This document shows, piece by piece, positions 55,678 through 64,000 of a stretch of DNA of 64,000 bases (position 1 is the first letter of the stretch; each line of letters opens with the position of its first letter). Source of the stretch: Luteimonas sp. RC10 (GTDB taxonomy: Bacteria; Pseudomonadota; Gammaproteobacteria; Xanthomonadales; Xanthomonadaceae). The notes beneath the pieces are model-generated. The model was not told the DNA's origin. It saw nothing but the letters and a program-made list of their open reading frames with translations, and ran no database searches. The DNA is taken from contig NZ_JACHYJ010000001.1 in the NCBI RefSeq assembly GCF_014192745.1, forward strand, positions 434,001 to 498,000, written 5' to 3'. A program made the position numbers and the translations under genes.

Positions 55678-56226
55678 TCATTCGATCCGGACGACGCCGC
55701 AGGCGACGCGTGCGCTGATCGCGCCGGGGGTCGCGCCGAGCACCAGCAGCGCGCGGCCGACGACATCATTGGGCGCGCCGCCGCCCAGCACCGCACCGGG
55801 CAGCAGCAGGTCGACCACAGCGACACCGCGCGCATCGGCGAGGATTCGCCCGCGCTCGCCCGAGTCGGGCAGCTGCGACGGCGCACCGCGCTGGGCGTCG
55901 TACTCGGGCCCGGCACTGGCGGCATCGACCGCGCTGCAGTCGCCGCGGGCATGCAGGCGCAGGTTGTGGGTGCCGTTGCGGACCAGGCCGCCGAGCTCGC
56001 CGCGCACGCGCACGCCGCCTTGCGCCGGGCTGAGCATCACCCGGCCGCTGACCAGGGTGCCCGACGCCGAGGCGAGGTTGGCCACCGCGGCGTTCGCGGT
56101 GCCGGTGCCGGCCAATGGCGGTGTGGCCACGGCGGCGGGCGCCGGCGTCGGGCGCGGCGCGCTGGCGCAGCCCACGACCAGCGCCGCGGCGAGCAGAGAC
56201 AGGGCGGGACGGAACGATCGAAGCAT
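55678..56226 (-). CDS. SodC-like lipoprotein with lost metal sites (pseudo-enzyme)
   Basis: 182 aa; lipobox VVGC. The fold matches the neighbouring SodC: same THxxxxHxxGDCS loop, GxLVxNGTH, DVVGRALLV and terminal ACGVVR. But HVHEH is LRLHA, GGHFNP is GPEYDA, the zinc loop is PDSGERGR and VHANAD is VLGATP. About one of seven ligands remains, while both disulfide Cys residues are kept. It cannot dismutate by the usual mechanism; a binding or structural role is possible. Same strand as sodC. Confidence 0.85.
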   Translation of the reverse strand: MLRSFRPALSLLAAALVVGCASAPRPTPAPAAVATPPLAGTGTANAAVANLASASGTLVSGRVMLSPAQGGVRVRGELGGLVRNGTHNLRLHARGDCSAVDAASAGPEYDAQRGAPSQLPDSGERGRILADARGVAVVDLLLPGAVLGGGAPNDVVGRALLVLGATPGAISARVACGVVRIE

Positions 56227-56280
56227 CGGACGACACCTTATGGATCGGGAGTTCAGTGCGGATGAAGGCCCCGGCACCGC

Positions 56281-57722
<1,442 letters not shown>

Positions 57723-57726
<4 letters not shown>

Positions 57727-58844
57727 GGGGAAACAGGATCCTCGGAGGCGCCGGTATCGGCAGAGGCGTCGACCGGCCGCGCGGACGTGGCGTCGAGCGG
57801 CGGAAACGGCAGCTGCAGCGTGAACACGGTGTGGCCCGGGCGCGAGCGGTAGACGAGCGCGCCGCGATGTTCGCGCGCGACCTGCTGGGCCAAGGCCAGC
57901 CCGAGCCCACTGCCGTCCGGACGCCCGGACACCAGGGGCAGGAAGATCTGCTCGACGAGATCGCCCGGCACGCCGCGGCCGTCGTCGACGACTTCCAGCC
58001 GCAAGGCCATCGCATGCACCTCGTCGCCGATACGCGCGCCCAGCGCGGCGCGGGTGCGCAGAGTCACATTCGCCGCGCCCGCCTGGATCGCGTTGCGCAC
58101 CAGATTCCAGATCGCCTGGGTCAGCCGATCGGCATCGCCCGCCAACTCCGGCAGGCTGGGATCGTAGTCGCGGACCATCCGCACCGCCCAACCGGCATCG
58201 GCTTCGGCCAGCCGCAGGACCTGTTCCAGGACACCGTGGATATTCAACGGCCGATGCGGTTGCGGCGCCTGCGGCGACAACAGCTGGTCGACCAGCGCAC
58301 TGAGCCGGCCGACCTCCGAGCCGACCAGCGCGACGAGTTCCTCGGTCTCGCCGTCGCCGGCGCGACGGGCCAGCAACTGCGCCGCGCCCTTGAGCCCGGC
58401 CAGCGGATTGCGCAGTTCGTGCGCCAGCCCGCGCAGCGCCGCCGACAGCGCCAGCGGCATCGCCAGCGTCGGATCGGCGCCCGGAAACTCGTCCACCGGG
58501 TGCGCCTCGAGCAGCACGCCGCCATCGGCGGCGCGCGTCACCCAGGCGTCGGCAAAGCGCGGCTCACCGCCGAGGAAGGCCAGCGCCAAACGCCGCAACC
58601 GCAGCGGCGCGTCGCTGTCGTCGCCGGACTGACGCAGCGCCTGCCGCAAGGTCTCGCCCTCGACCTCCAGGGCGGCCAGCGGCTGCTCCAGCAGCCGCCG
58701 CCGGCCCACGCCCAGCCAGCGCGCGAAGGCCAGATTGCAGTCGCGGATGCGACCATCCGCCCCCGCCCACACCAGGGGCGTGGCCAGCGCATCGAAGTCG
58801 GCAGCGGGCAGGGTAGCGGCGAGCATCGCACCAATGTAGTGCAT
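57723..58844 (-). CDS. ntrB: nitrogen-regulation sensor kinase NtrB
   Basis: 373 aa. PAS-like N-terminus (FDALATPLVWAGADGRIRDCN), His142 in AHELRNPLAGLKG, N-box NLVRNAIQAG and G-boxes DDGRGVPGD, DGSGLGLALAQQ. Phosphorylates NtrC, normally under PII control. An alternative ATG six codons in (MLAATLP) is possible. Its start lies 21 bp after the lanM stop on the same strand, with no terminator between. Confidence 0.93.
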
Positions 58845-58865
58845 CGCCGCCCGCCCGGGCGCCCT

Positions 58866-61757
58866 CTACGTGTCGCAGGCGCCCGACTCGTCGCCCATCA
58901 CCATCACCGAAGGCAGCGCATGCGCCGGATGGGCGCGCAGCAACTGGTAGGCGACGCCGGCCAGGCCGCCCATCAGGCCGGGCGCGTAGGCGGTACCGGC
59001 CAAGCCACACACCGGCCCGTGCGTCTCGAGGCTGGTGAGCACGGCGGCCAGCAACGATTCGGCGTCGAGTCCGTCGGGCGCCAGGCCGGCGCGGCAGGCG
59101 AGATCGAGGAGTTCCCACGCCCCCATGTCGCCATGGCAGATGCCGTGGTTGAGGCCGACGCCATGCTGCCAGGCAGTCTTCGCCGCGGCGGCGACGCGTG
59201 CACGCACTTGCGGATCGTCGAGCCCAGGCTGGCGATCGGCCAAGGCCAGCCCGATGCCGACGGCGCCATGGCACCAGGCCGCGGGGGCCTGCGCCCCTTC
59301 GAGCATGCGCAGGTCCAGCCAGTTGCCCGCCTCCGGCTGGTACAGGCGCTCCTCGAAGGCATCGGCCTGCCTCGCCACCGCCTCGAAGCGCGCCTGACCG
59401 CTCGCAACGGCCAGGCGCGACAGGGCCCAGGCGATGCCGGTGACGCCATGAGCGAATCCGCCCATGCCGCGTGGCCAGCGGGCATGCGTCCAGTAGGCGA
59501 CGCCGTCTTCGCACTGCGCAGCCGCACACAGGCGGTCGCCCAGGTCGATGGCCATGTCGAGATAGCGCGCATCGCCACTGGCGCTCGCCAACTGGATGAG
59601 CGGCACGATCGCGCCCGCCTTGCCGGTCAGCAGGTCGCCGACATCGTCGGCGTCTGCTGCCACCGGCACCAGCTCCGCAAGCCTGCAGGCGTGCTCCAGG
59701 CCTTCGCCCCGCACCACGCCCCAACGTTCGAGCATCAGCCAGGTCCAGACCTGCGAGCCGAGCCCGATGTAGCCGCCCAGTGCCGGCGGACGCGGTTGCT
59801 GGACGCGCGCACGCCGCAGGAACGACTGGGTCTCGGCCAGGCGCATCGTCGTCAGCAGCCGCGCCACCAGATCGTCGATACCGGGCAGGTCATCCGCACG
59901 CCCCGCCTGCATTTCACGCTGGTAGGCCGCCGCCAGCAATGCGATGCCGGAAATCCCGCCGTACAGATCCTGGCCCAATGGCTGCACGGTGCGGCCGGTC
60001 TGCCCCAGCACGGACGCGATCCAGGTGACGCTGCCATCGTCGCCGCGCAGGCTCGCCTCGCCCAGCAGCGTCATCATCCGTGCGGCCAAGCGCCGGCGAC
60101 GCGGCTCGAGGTCGTCGAGCTGCGGCGACTCGGCGCGCAACCCGACCACTGGCGCCGACCAGACATCGCTCTCGTAGGCGCTGACCAGCGTGGACTTGAT
60201 GATCTCGCGCTCCAGCGCCCAGTCGGCCTGGCGCCAATGCTGCAGCGACGCGGCGACCAGATCGCGGGGGGCGAGCCATGTTGTGCCCCGGGGCGCCTGC
60301 AACTGGCCATGGCCGGGCGTGGTGGCGAAGAACGGGATGTCGCCTTCGAGCAGGTCCGCGATCTCGGCTGCGATCACCGCATCGTCGCTGGGTGCGAGGG
60401 CCTTTTGGTCGGCCATCTTCGCAAGCAGCGCGTGCGCGCGACGCTCGGCCTCCGGCGGCTTGTGCAACGAGACCGGGTGCCAGAGCATCCGCCCGAGCTC
60501 CGCGTAGGCCTCGGTCGATCGGGGCACGATGCGGATCGGACACGGCGCGAAGGGCGCCAGCAACGGCGCCAAGGCATCGGCCGCATCCAGGCGCTGCAAC
60601 ATGGCCGTGGTGTCGTCGAAGCCCTGCAGGATCGACGACCAGTGCTCACCTAGTGACGGACGCGCACTGGGGTGGTTCTGCGCTGGACGCGTTTCCGCCA
60701 TGACCGTGCCGATGCGCGCGTCGTCCGACCCCGCCTGGACGATCCGCGACTGCGGCACCCGCGGCTGTTGTCCGGGCAACGCGCCGACGCCCGAGACATC
60801 GACACCGCGCCAGCCCAGACCGCCGCCACGGTTGGGCAGCAGCCCGATGTTCATCACGCTGCCGCTGATGCGTTCGGATGCGAGATCGAAGGCGTCGCCC
60901 ATCCCCGACACCACTGGCTTGAGCCGCGGTGCGAACACGGTTTCGCAGTCGATGATGACCGGGCATGCGCCATGGGCGATCAGGTTTTCGGCATGCAGGT
61001 CGCAGCCGCCGAGCAGGCGCATCAGCGCGAGCCATTGACCGATCCCACGGTAGAAGCCCGGCAGCTGCGCATCGCCGTCGACATGACGATGCGCGACGAA
61101 CTCGCTCCAGCCGTAGTCGCCTCGATCGAGCACACGCGGTACCCGGATATGCGACTGCATCGCGCCCCGATCCATCGCAGCCGCGATGAAACGCGCCAGT
61201 GCGTTGTCGATCGCCATCGACCGCGGCTTGTAGACCAGGCTGCCATGGGCGCAATGGGCCAGCATCACGGCGCGGCCGCCGCGATGGCTGTCGCCCGCGC
61301 TCAGGGTCAGCGATTGCAGTTCGCCCAGTGGCGCGCCGTGGAACGTGTCGAGCTGGGCGCGATCGGCCGCGAACCGGACGGCGAACTCGACCAAGCTGGC
61401 GCAGCGGTTGCGAACGATGGCGTCCACGCGGGGCAACAGGGTCGGATAGTGGCGCGACAACGCCTGCCAGAAGCCGGGCGTCGAGGCCTGCGCGATGAAC
61501 TGTTGCCAGCGCTGCTGCGATGTCTCGCCGACCAATTGACCATTGACACGGGCGGCATTGAGCTCGAGCAGCAGCAGTCGGCTCAACTTGCCGTTCAATA
61601 CCGCGAGCAGGCTGGTCTGGGCGCCACGAAGAATGAGCGCGCGCTCGCGCTCGACGAGATCGGCGATCGATGCGAGCTGGGCTGCCAGGCCGTCGACAGC
61701 ATCGACGATCAGGCAGCCCAGCGCTTCATCGAATTCGCCCGCAGTCGTTGCAGGCAT
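58866..61757 (-). CDS. class II lanthipeptide synthetase LanM
   Basis: 963 aa bifunctional enzyme that phosphorylates and dehydrates Ser/Thr in a precursor peptide, then adds Cys thiols to form (methyl)lanthionine rings. Dehydratase (DUF4135) half: SLVYKPRSMAID (~176), CDLHAENLIAHG (~252), PVIIDCETVF (~270). LanC-like cyclase half from ~610: LYGGISGIALL, GLLTGKAG-type DVGDLLTGKAG, FAHGVTGIAWAL and zinc ligands Cys829 (AWCHGAVG), Cys871-His872 (GICHGDMG). All known catalytic landmarks seem intact. The ATG is 9 bp after the precursor stop. Probable activity is confident; product structure is not. Confidence 0.95.
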   Translation of the reverse strand: MPATTAGEFDEALGCLIVDAVDGLAAQLASIADLVERERALILRGAQTSLLAVLNGKLSRLLLLELNAARVNGQLVGETSQQRWQQFIAQASTPGFWQALSRHYPTLLPRVDAIVRNRCASLVEFAVRFAADRAQLDTFHGAPLGELQSLTLSAGDSHRGGRAVMLAHCAHGSLVYKPRSMAIDNALARFIAAAMDRGAMQSHIRVPRVLDRGDYGWSEFVAHRHVDGDAQLPGFYRGIGQWLALMRLLGGCDLHAENLIAHGACPVIIDCETVFAPRLKPVVSGMGDAFDLASERISGSVMNIGLLPNRGGGLGWRGVDVSGVGALPGQQPRVPQSRIVQAGSDDARIGTVMAETRPAQNHPSARPSLGEHWSSILQGFDDTTAMLQRLDAADALAPLLAPFAPCPIRIVPRSTEAYAELGRMLWHPVSLHKPPEAERRAHALLAKMADQKALAPSDDAVIAAEIADLLEGDIPFFATTPGHGQLQAPRGTTWLAPRDLVAASLQHWRQADWALEREIIKSTLVSAYESDVWSAPVVGLRAESPQLDDLEPRRRRLAARMMTLLGEASLRGDDGSVTWIASVLGQTGRTVQPLGQDLYGGISGIALLAAAYQREMQAGRADDLPGIDDLVARLLTTMRLAETQSFLRRARVQQPRPPALGGYIGLGSQVWTWLMLERWGVVRGEGLEHACRLAELVPVAADADDVGDLLTGKAGAIVPLIQLASASGDARYLDMAIDLGDRLCAAAQCEDGVAYWTHARWPRGMGGFAHGVTGIAWALSRLAVASGQARFEAVARQADAFEERLYQPEAGNWLDLRMLEGAQAPAAWCHGAVGIGLALADRQPGLDDPQVRARVAAAAKTAWQHGVGLNHGICHGDMGAWELLDLACRAGLAPDGLDAESLLAAVLTSLETHGPVCGLAGTAYAPGLMGGLAGVAYQLLRAHPAHALPSVMVMGDESGACDT

Positions 61758-61766
61758 TGCGCCGAA

Positions 61767-61973
61767 TTACTTGCAGTTGATCGTGATCGACCCCGTGCAA
61801 TCGGCACAGTTCGTACAGTTGAAGACGGTCATCGCCACATCGCCACCGGCGATGTCGGCTTCGGCATACTCGCCGCCGATAAACAGAGCCCCTGCCGGAT
61901 TGTCCGCACCCGCGGACGCGCGCCACTCGGCTGCCTGGTCGAACTCGCACTCGCTGTAATTCATGTCGTTCAT
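61767..61973 (-). CDS. class II lanthipeptide precursor (LanA)
   Basis: 68 residues. Acidic leader MNDMNYSECEFDQAAEW... with a double-Gly site (Gly43-Gly44 in ADIAGG). The likely core is residues 45-68: four Cys (53, 56, 59, 67) and five Thr/Ser (Thr49, 54, 60, Ser62, Thr64), ending NCK. One further Cys9 and a second Gly-Gly (33-34) are in the leader. A strong AAAGGAG sits 8 bp before the ATG at 61973, which settles the start although the frame is open further upstream. The gene is directly followed by lanM. Cleavage site and ring pattern are inferred. Confidence 0.85.
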   Translation of the reverse strand: MNDMNYSECEFDQAAEWRASAGADNPAGALFIGGEYAEADIAGGDVAMTVFNCTNCADCTGSITINCK

Positions 61974-62223
61974 GACATTGACTCCTTTCCTGGTGAGTTG
62001 AGAATCGAACTTCCACGTGCCAGCAGTACGACACCGCAAGGTTCCATCATCCAACGTGCGGCATTCCTGGACCGCCAACACCGACCGATTCTCTGCACTT
62101 CTCCACACGACCACAAGCCCGCGCACGACGTCGACGTGCGTTTCAACACGCCGACGTCGTTCAATCGCGACGCGCGTCACACGCGAGTCCCTCGATGGTG
62201 CAGCGCGCCATCGACGCTGTGCC
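61974..62223. promoter_or_regulatory. leader/promoter region of the lanthipeptide operon
   Basis: 250 bp between the aceA stop and lanA. Holds GACGTC-centred palindromes (CGCACG...CGTGCG at 62122-62140 and another GACGTC at 62153-62158). No clear -35/-10 pair or terminator for aceA was found; transcription could start here or read through from aceA. Confidence 0.4.
61982..61988 (-). promoter_or_regulatory. ribosome binding site of lanA
   Basis: AAAGGAG on the minus strand, 8 nt before the chosen ATG. It decides the start in an otherwise longer open frame. Confidence 0.85.
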
Positions 62224-63555
62224 TCACGCGGCCCGCGTGGCGTAGAACTGTGCCTCCTCGGTCGAGCCGGTCAGTGCGGTCACGCTGGAGGCGCCGCCCT
62301 GGATCACGGTGGTCACATCGTCGAAGTAGCCGGCACCGACTTCCTGCTGGTGAGAGACGAAGGTGTAGCCCTGGTCGCGGGCGGCGAATTCGCGTTCCTG
62401 CACCTGCTCGACGTAGTGGCGCATGCCTTCGCCGCGCGCGTAGTCGTGCGCGAACCGGAAGCTGTTGAACCAGTTGATGTGGATGCCGGCCAGGGTGATG
62501 AACTGGAATTTGTAGCCCAGCGCTGACAGTTCGTCCTGGAATGAAGCGATCTGGCGATCGTCGAGGTTCTTCTTCCAGTTGAAGCTCGGCGAGCAGTTGT
62601 AGGCCAGCAGCTTGCCCGGTGTGGCGGCCTGGACGGCCTGGGCGAACTCGCGCGCAAAGCCCAGGTCCGGGGTGCCGGTCTCGCACCACACCAGGTCGGC
62701 GAACGGGGCGTAGGCGACGCCGCGGCTGATCGCCTGCTCCAGGCCGTTGCGGACCTTGTAGAAGCCCTCGGCGGTGCGTTCGCCGGTCACGAACGGCGCG
62801 TCGTTGGCATCGAAGTCGGAGGTCAGCAAGGTGGCCGCCTCGGCATCGGTGCGCGCCAGCACGATCGACGGCACGCCGAGCACGTCGGCGGCCAGGCGCG
62901 CGGCGATGAGCTTCTGCACCGCCTCCTGGGTCGGCACCAACACCTTGCCGCCCATGTGGCCGCACTTCTTGACCGCCGCCAGTTGGTCCTCGAAGTGCAC
63001 GCCCGCCGCGCCGGCGACGATCATGTTCTTCATCAGTTCGTAGGCATTGAGCACGCCGCCGAAGCCGGCCTCGCCGTCGGCGACGATCGGCAGGAAGAAA
63101 TCGATCGCCTCGCGCGCATCGAGCTTGCCGTCGGCGATGTTCTTCCACTGGATCTCGTCGGCACGCTGGAAGGTGTTGTTGATCCGGCGCACCATCGCCG
63201 GCACCGAGTCGTAAGCGTACAGCGACTGGTCGGGATACATGGTCTCGGATGTGTTGCCATCGGCCGCAACCTGCCAGCCCGACAGGTACACCGCCTCCAG
63301 TCCCGCCTTGGCCTGCTGCATCGCCTGCCCGGCACTGATCGCGCCGAACGCATTGATGTAGCCCTTCTTGGCCTGTCCGTTGAGCAATGTCCACAGCCGC
63401 TGCGCACCGCGGCGGGCCAGCGTGTGTTCGGGCTGCACACTGCCGCGCAGGCGCACGACGTCGGCTGCGGTATAGGTGCGCTGGATGCCGCTCCAGCGCG
63501 GGTCAGTGGTCCATTCGTGCTGCAGGGCGTCGATCTGGTGCTGGCGCGTGGTCAT
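62224..63555 (-). CDS. aceA: isocitrate lyase
   Basis: 443 aa. Splits isocitrate into glyoxylate and succinate in the glyoxylate bypass, needed for growth on acetate or fatty acids. Catalytic Cys in KKCGHMGGK (~197), substrate loop [10 protein letters not shown], and SPSFNWKKN. Upstream on the same strand, 55 bp away, is the malate synthase gene (aceB). Complete. Confidence 0.97.
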   Translation of the reverse strand: MTTRQHQIDALQHEWTTDPRWSGIQRTYTAADVVRLRGSVQPEHTLARRGAQRLWTLLNGQAKKGYINAFGAISAGQAMQQAKAGLEAVYLSGWQVAADGNTSETMYPDQSLYAYDSVPAMVRRINNTFQRADEIQWKNIADGKLDAREAIDFFLPIVADGEAGFGGVLNAYELMKNMIVAGAAGVHFEDQLAAVKKCGHMGGKVLVPTQEAVQKLIAARLAADVLGVPSIVLARTDAEAATLLTSDFDANDAPFVTGERTAEGFYKVRNGLEQAISRGVAYAPFADLVWCETGTPDLGFAREFAQAVQAATPGKLLAYNCSPSFNWKKNLDDRQIASFQDELSALGYKFQFITLAGIHINWFNSFRFAHDYARGEGMRHYVEQVQEREFAARDQGYTFVSHQQEVGAGYFDDVTTVIQGGASSVTALTGSTEEAQFYATRAA

Positions 63556-63610
63556 GGGCGGTTCCTCTGGTGTGGTGATGCGTGATGGGAGATGTCGGCG
63601 CAGCGGCGTG

Positions 63611-64000
63611 TCACAGCCGCTCGTACGCCGGCAATGTCAGGAAGTCGGCCAGCGTGTCGGCCCGGGTCAGCGCTTCGAGCAGGGCGATGGCCTCGGCCAC
63701 CCGGGCGGCGCCGGGGACCGCTTGCCGCGCCAGGCGCGAGGGCAGCGACAGCAGGACACGGTCGAACAGCGCATCATCGATCGCGGTGCCATCGTCGAGA
63801 TGCAGCGGCATGCCGGGCGCGCCGCTCGCATCGGCATCGGCGTGGTGCAGCCACTGCCACAACTGCGCGCGTGCGATCTCGGCGGTCGCGGCGTCCTCCA
63901 TCATTCCGTGGATCGGCACGCAGCCGTTGCCGTCGAGCCAGGCAGCGAGGTAGCGCACGCAGACTTCGACGTTGCCGGCGAAGCCGGCGTGGGTGATCGT
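63611..64000 (-). CDS. aceB: malate synthase A (partial, N-terminus outside window)
   Basis: About 129 C-terminal residues. [43 protein letters not shown] matches the malate synthase A C-terminal domain in short segments ([22 protein letters not shown]). Condenses glyoxylate with acetyl-CoA. With aceA it forms the usual aceB-aceA operon. The 5' part lies beyond the right edge. Confidence 0.92.
   Translation of the reverse strand, partial: TITHAGFAGNVEVCVRYLAAWLDGNGCVPIHGMMEDAATAEIARAQLWQWLHHADADASGAPGMPLHLDDGTAIDDALFDRVLLSLPSRLARQAVPGAARVAEAIALLEALTRADTLADFLTLPAYERL

Noticed and set aside
57831..60653. Long plus-strand frame opposite ntrB and lanM
   Set aside because: Antisense artefact; lanM and ntrB motifs on the minus strand are unambiguous.
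61990..62040. Possible sigma-54 promoter upstream of lanA (CTGGCACG element)
   Set aside because: The -24 half fits, but the -12 position reads AGTT instead of TTGC at the required spacing.
61767..62180. Longer precursor form starting about 70 codons upstream of the chosen lanA ATG
   Set aside because: The upstream extension is Arg/Val-rich and unlike a leader, while a consensus AAAGGAG sits exactly before the shorter start.

Overview
The window is a GC-rich chromosomal segment that reads as a gammaproteobacterium of the Xanthomonadaceae/Lysobacteraceae (Xanthomonas, Stenotrophomonas, Lysobacter or Luteimonas type). The grounds are an Ax21-family outer-membrane protein, a full set of long-chain olefin genes (oleA, oleB, oleC, oleD), the coaC-coaB-dut-algC order, many small lipoproteins with clear lipoboxes, and very high GC. 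No rRNA, tRNA, CRISPR array, prophage or insertion sequence was recognised. The sequence is a little over 60 genes, tightly packed, with many 4-bp ATGA stop/start overlaps.

Left part (1-28.7 kb): the start of an Mla phospholipid-transport operon (mlaF, partial mlaE); a lipoprotein hydrolase with a DUF4105 membrane protein; an M28 peptidase divergent from an I78-type inhibitor lipoprotein; a LysM hydrolase followed by an unknown lipoprotein; an MltB-type transglycosylase; ychJ-like gene, radC; coaC-coaB-dut-algC; a secreted ATP-dependent DNA ligase (ligE-like); a patatin lipoprotein; hrpB; a secreted endonuclease I; tatD; pirin; ubiJ-ubiB.

Middle part (28.8-54.5 kb): the olefin genes are dispersed over about 19.6 kb rather than forming one oleABCD block. 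oleC and oleD lie on the minus strand, separated by a TPR/winged-helix regulator and a serine hydrolase. oleA and oleB lie on the plus strand, separated by a reversed heme oxygenase-bacteriophytochrome operon. Between the two halves sit housekeeping genes (a yibN-like rhodanese, secB, gpsA, trmL), the Ax21 protein, an SDR and an M16 peptidase. After oleB come a YkgJ protein, a thioesterase, hemD, hemY and a thiolase.

Right part (54.5-64 kb): an intergenic stretch with a duplicated hairpin-rich repeat, two sodC-type lipoproteins (one has lost nearly all metal ligands), ntrB-ntrC, then a compact class II lanthipeptide operon: a 68-residue precursor and a LanM synthetase. The operon lies between the glyoxylate genes (aceB, aceA) and ntrBC, all on the minus strand. 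Only 21 bp separate lanM from ntrB, and no transporter, leader protease or immunity gene is nearby. This two-gene RiPP operon is the best candidate for an undescribed system here; the phytochrome-interrupted olefin locus is second.
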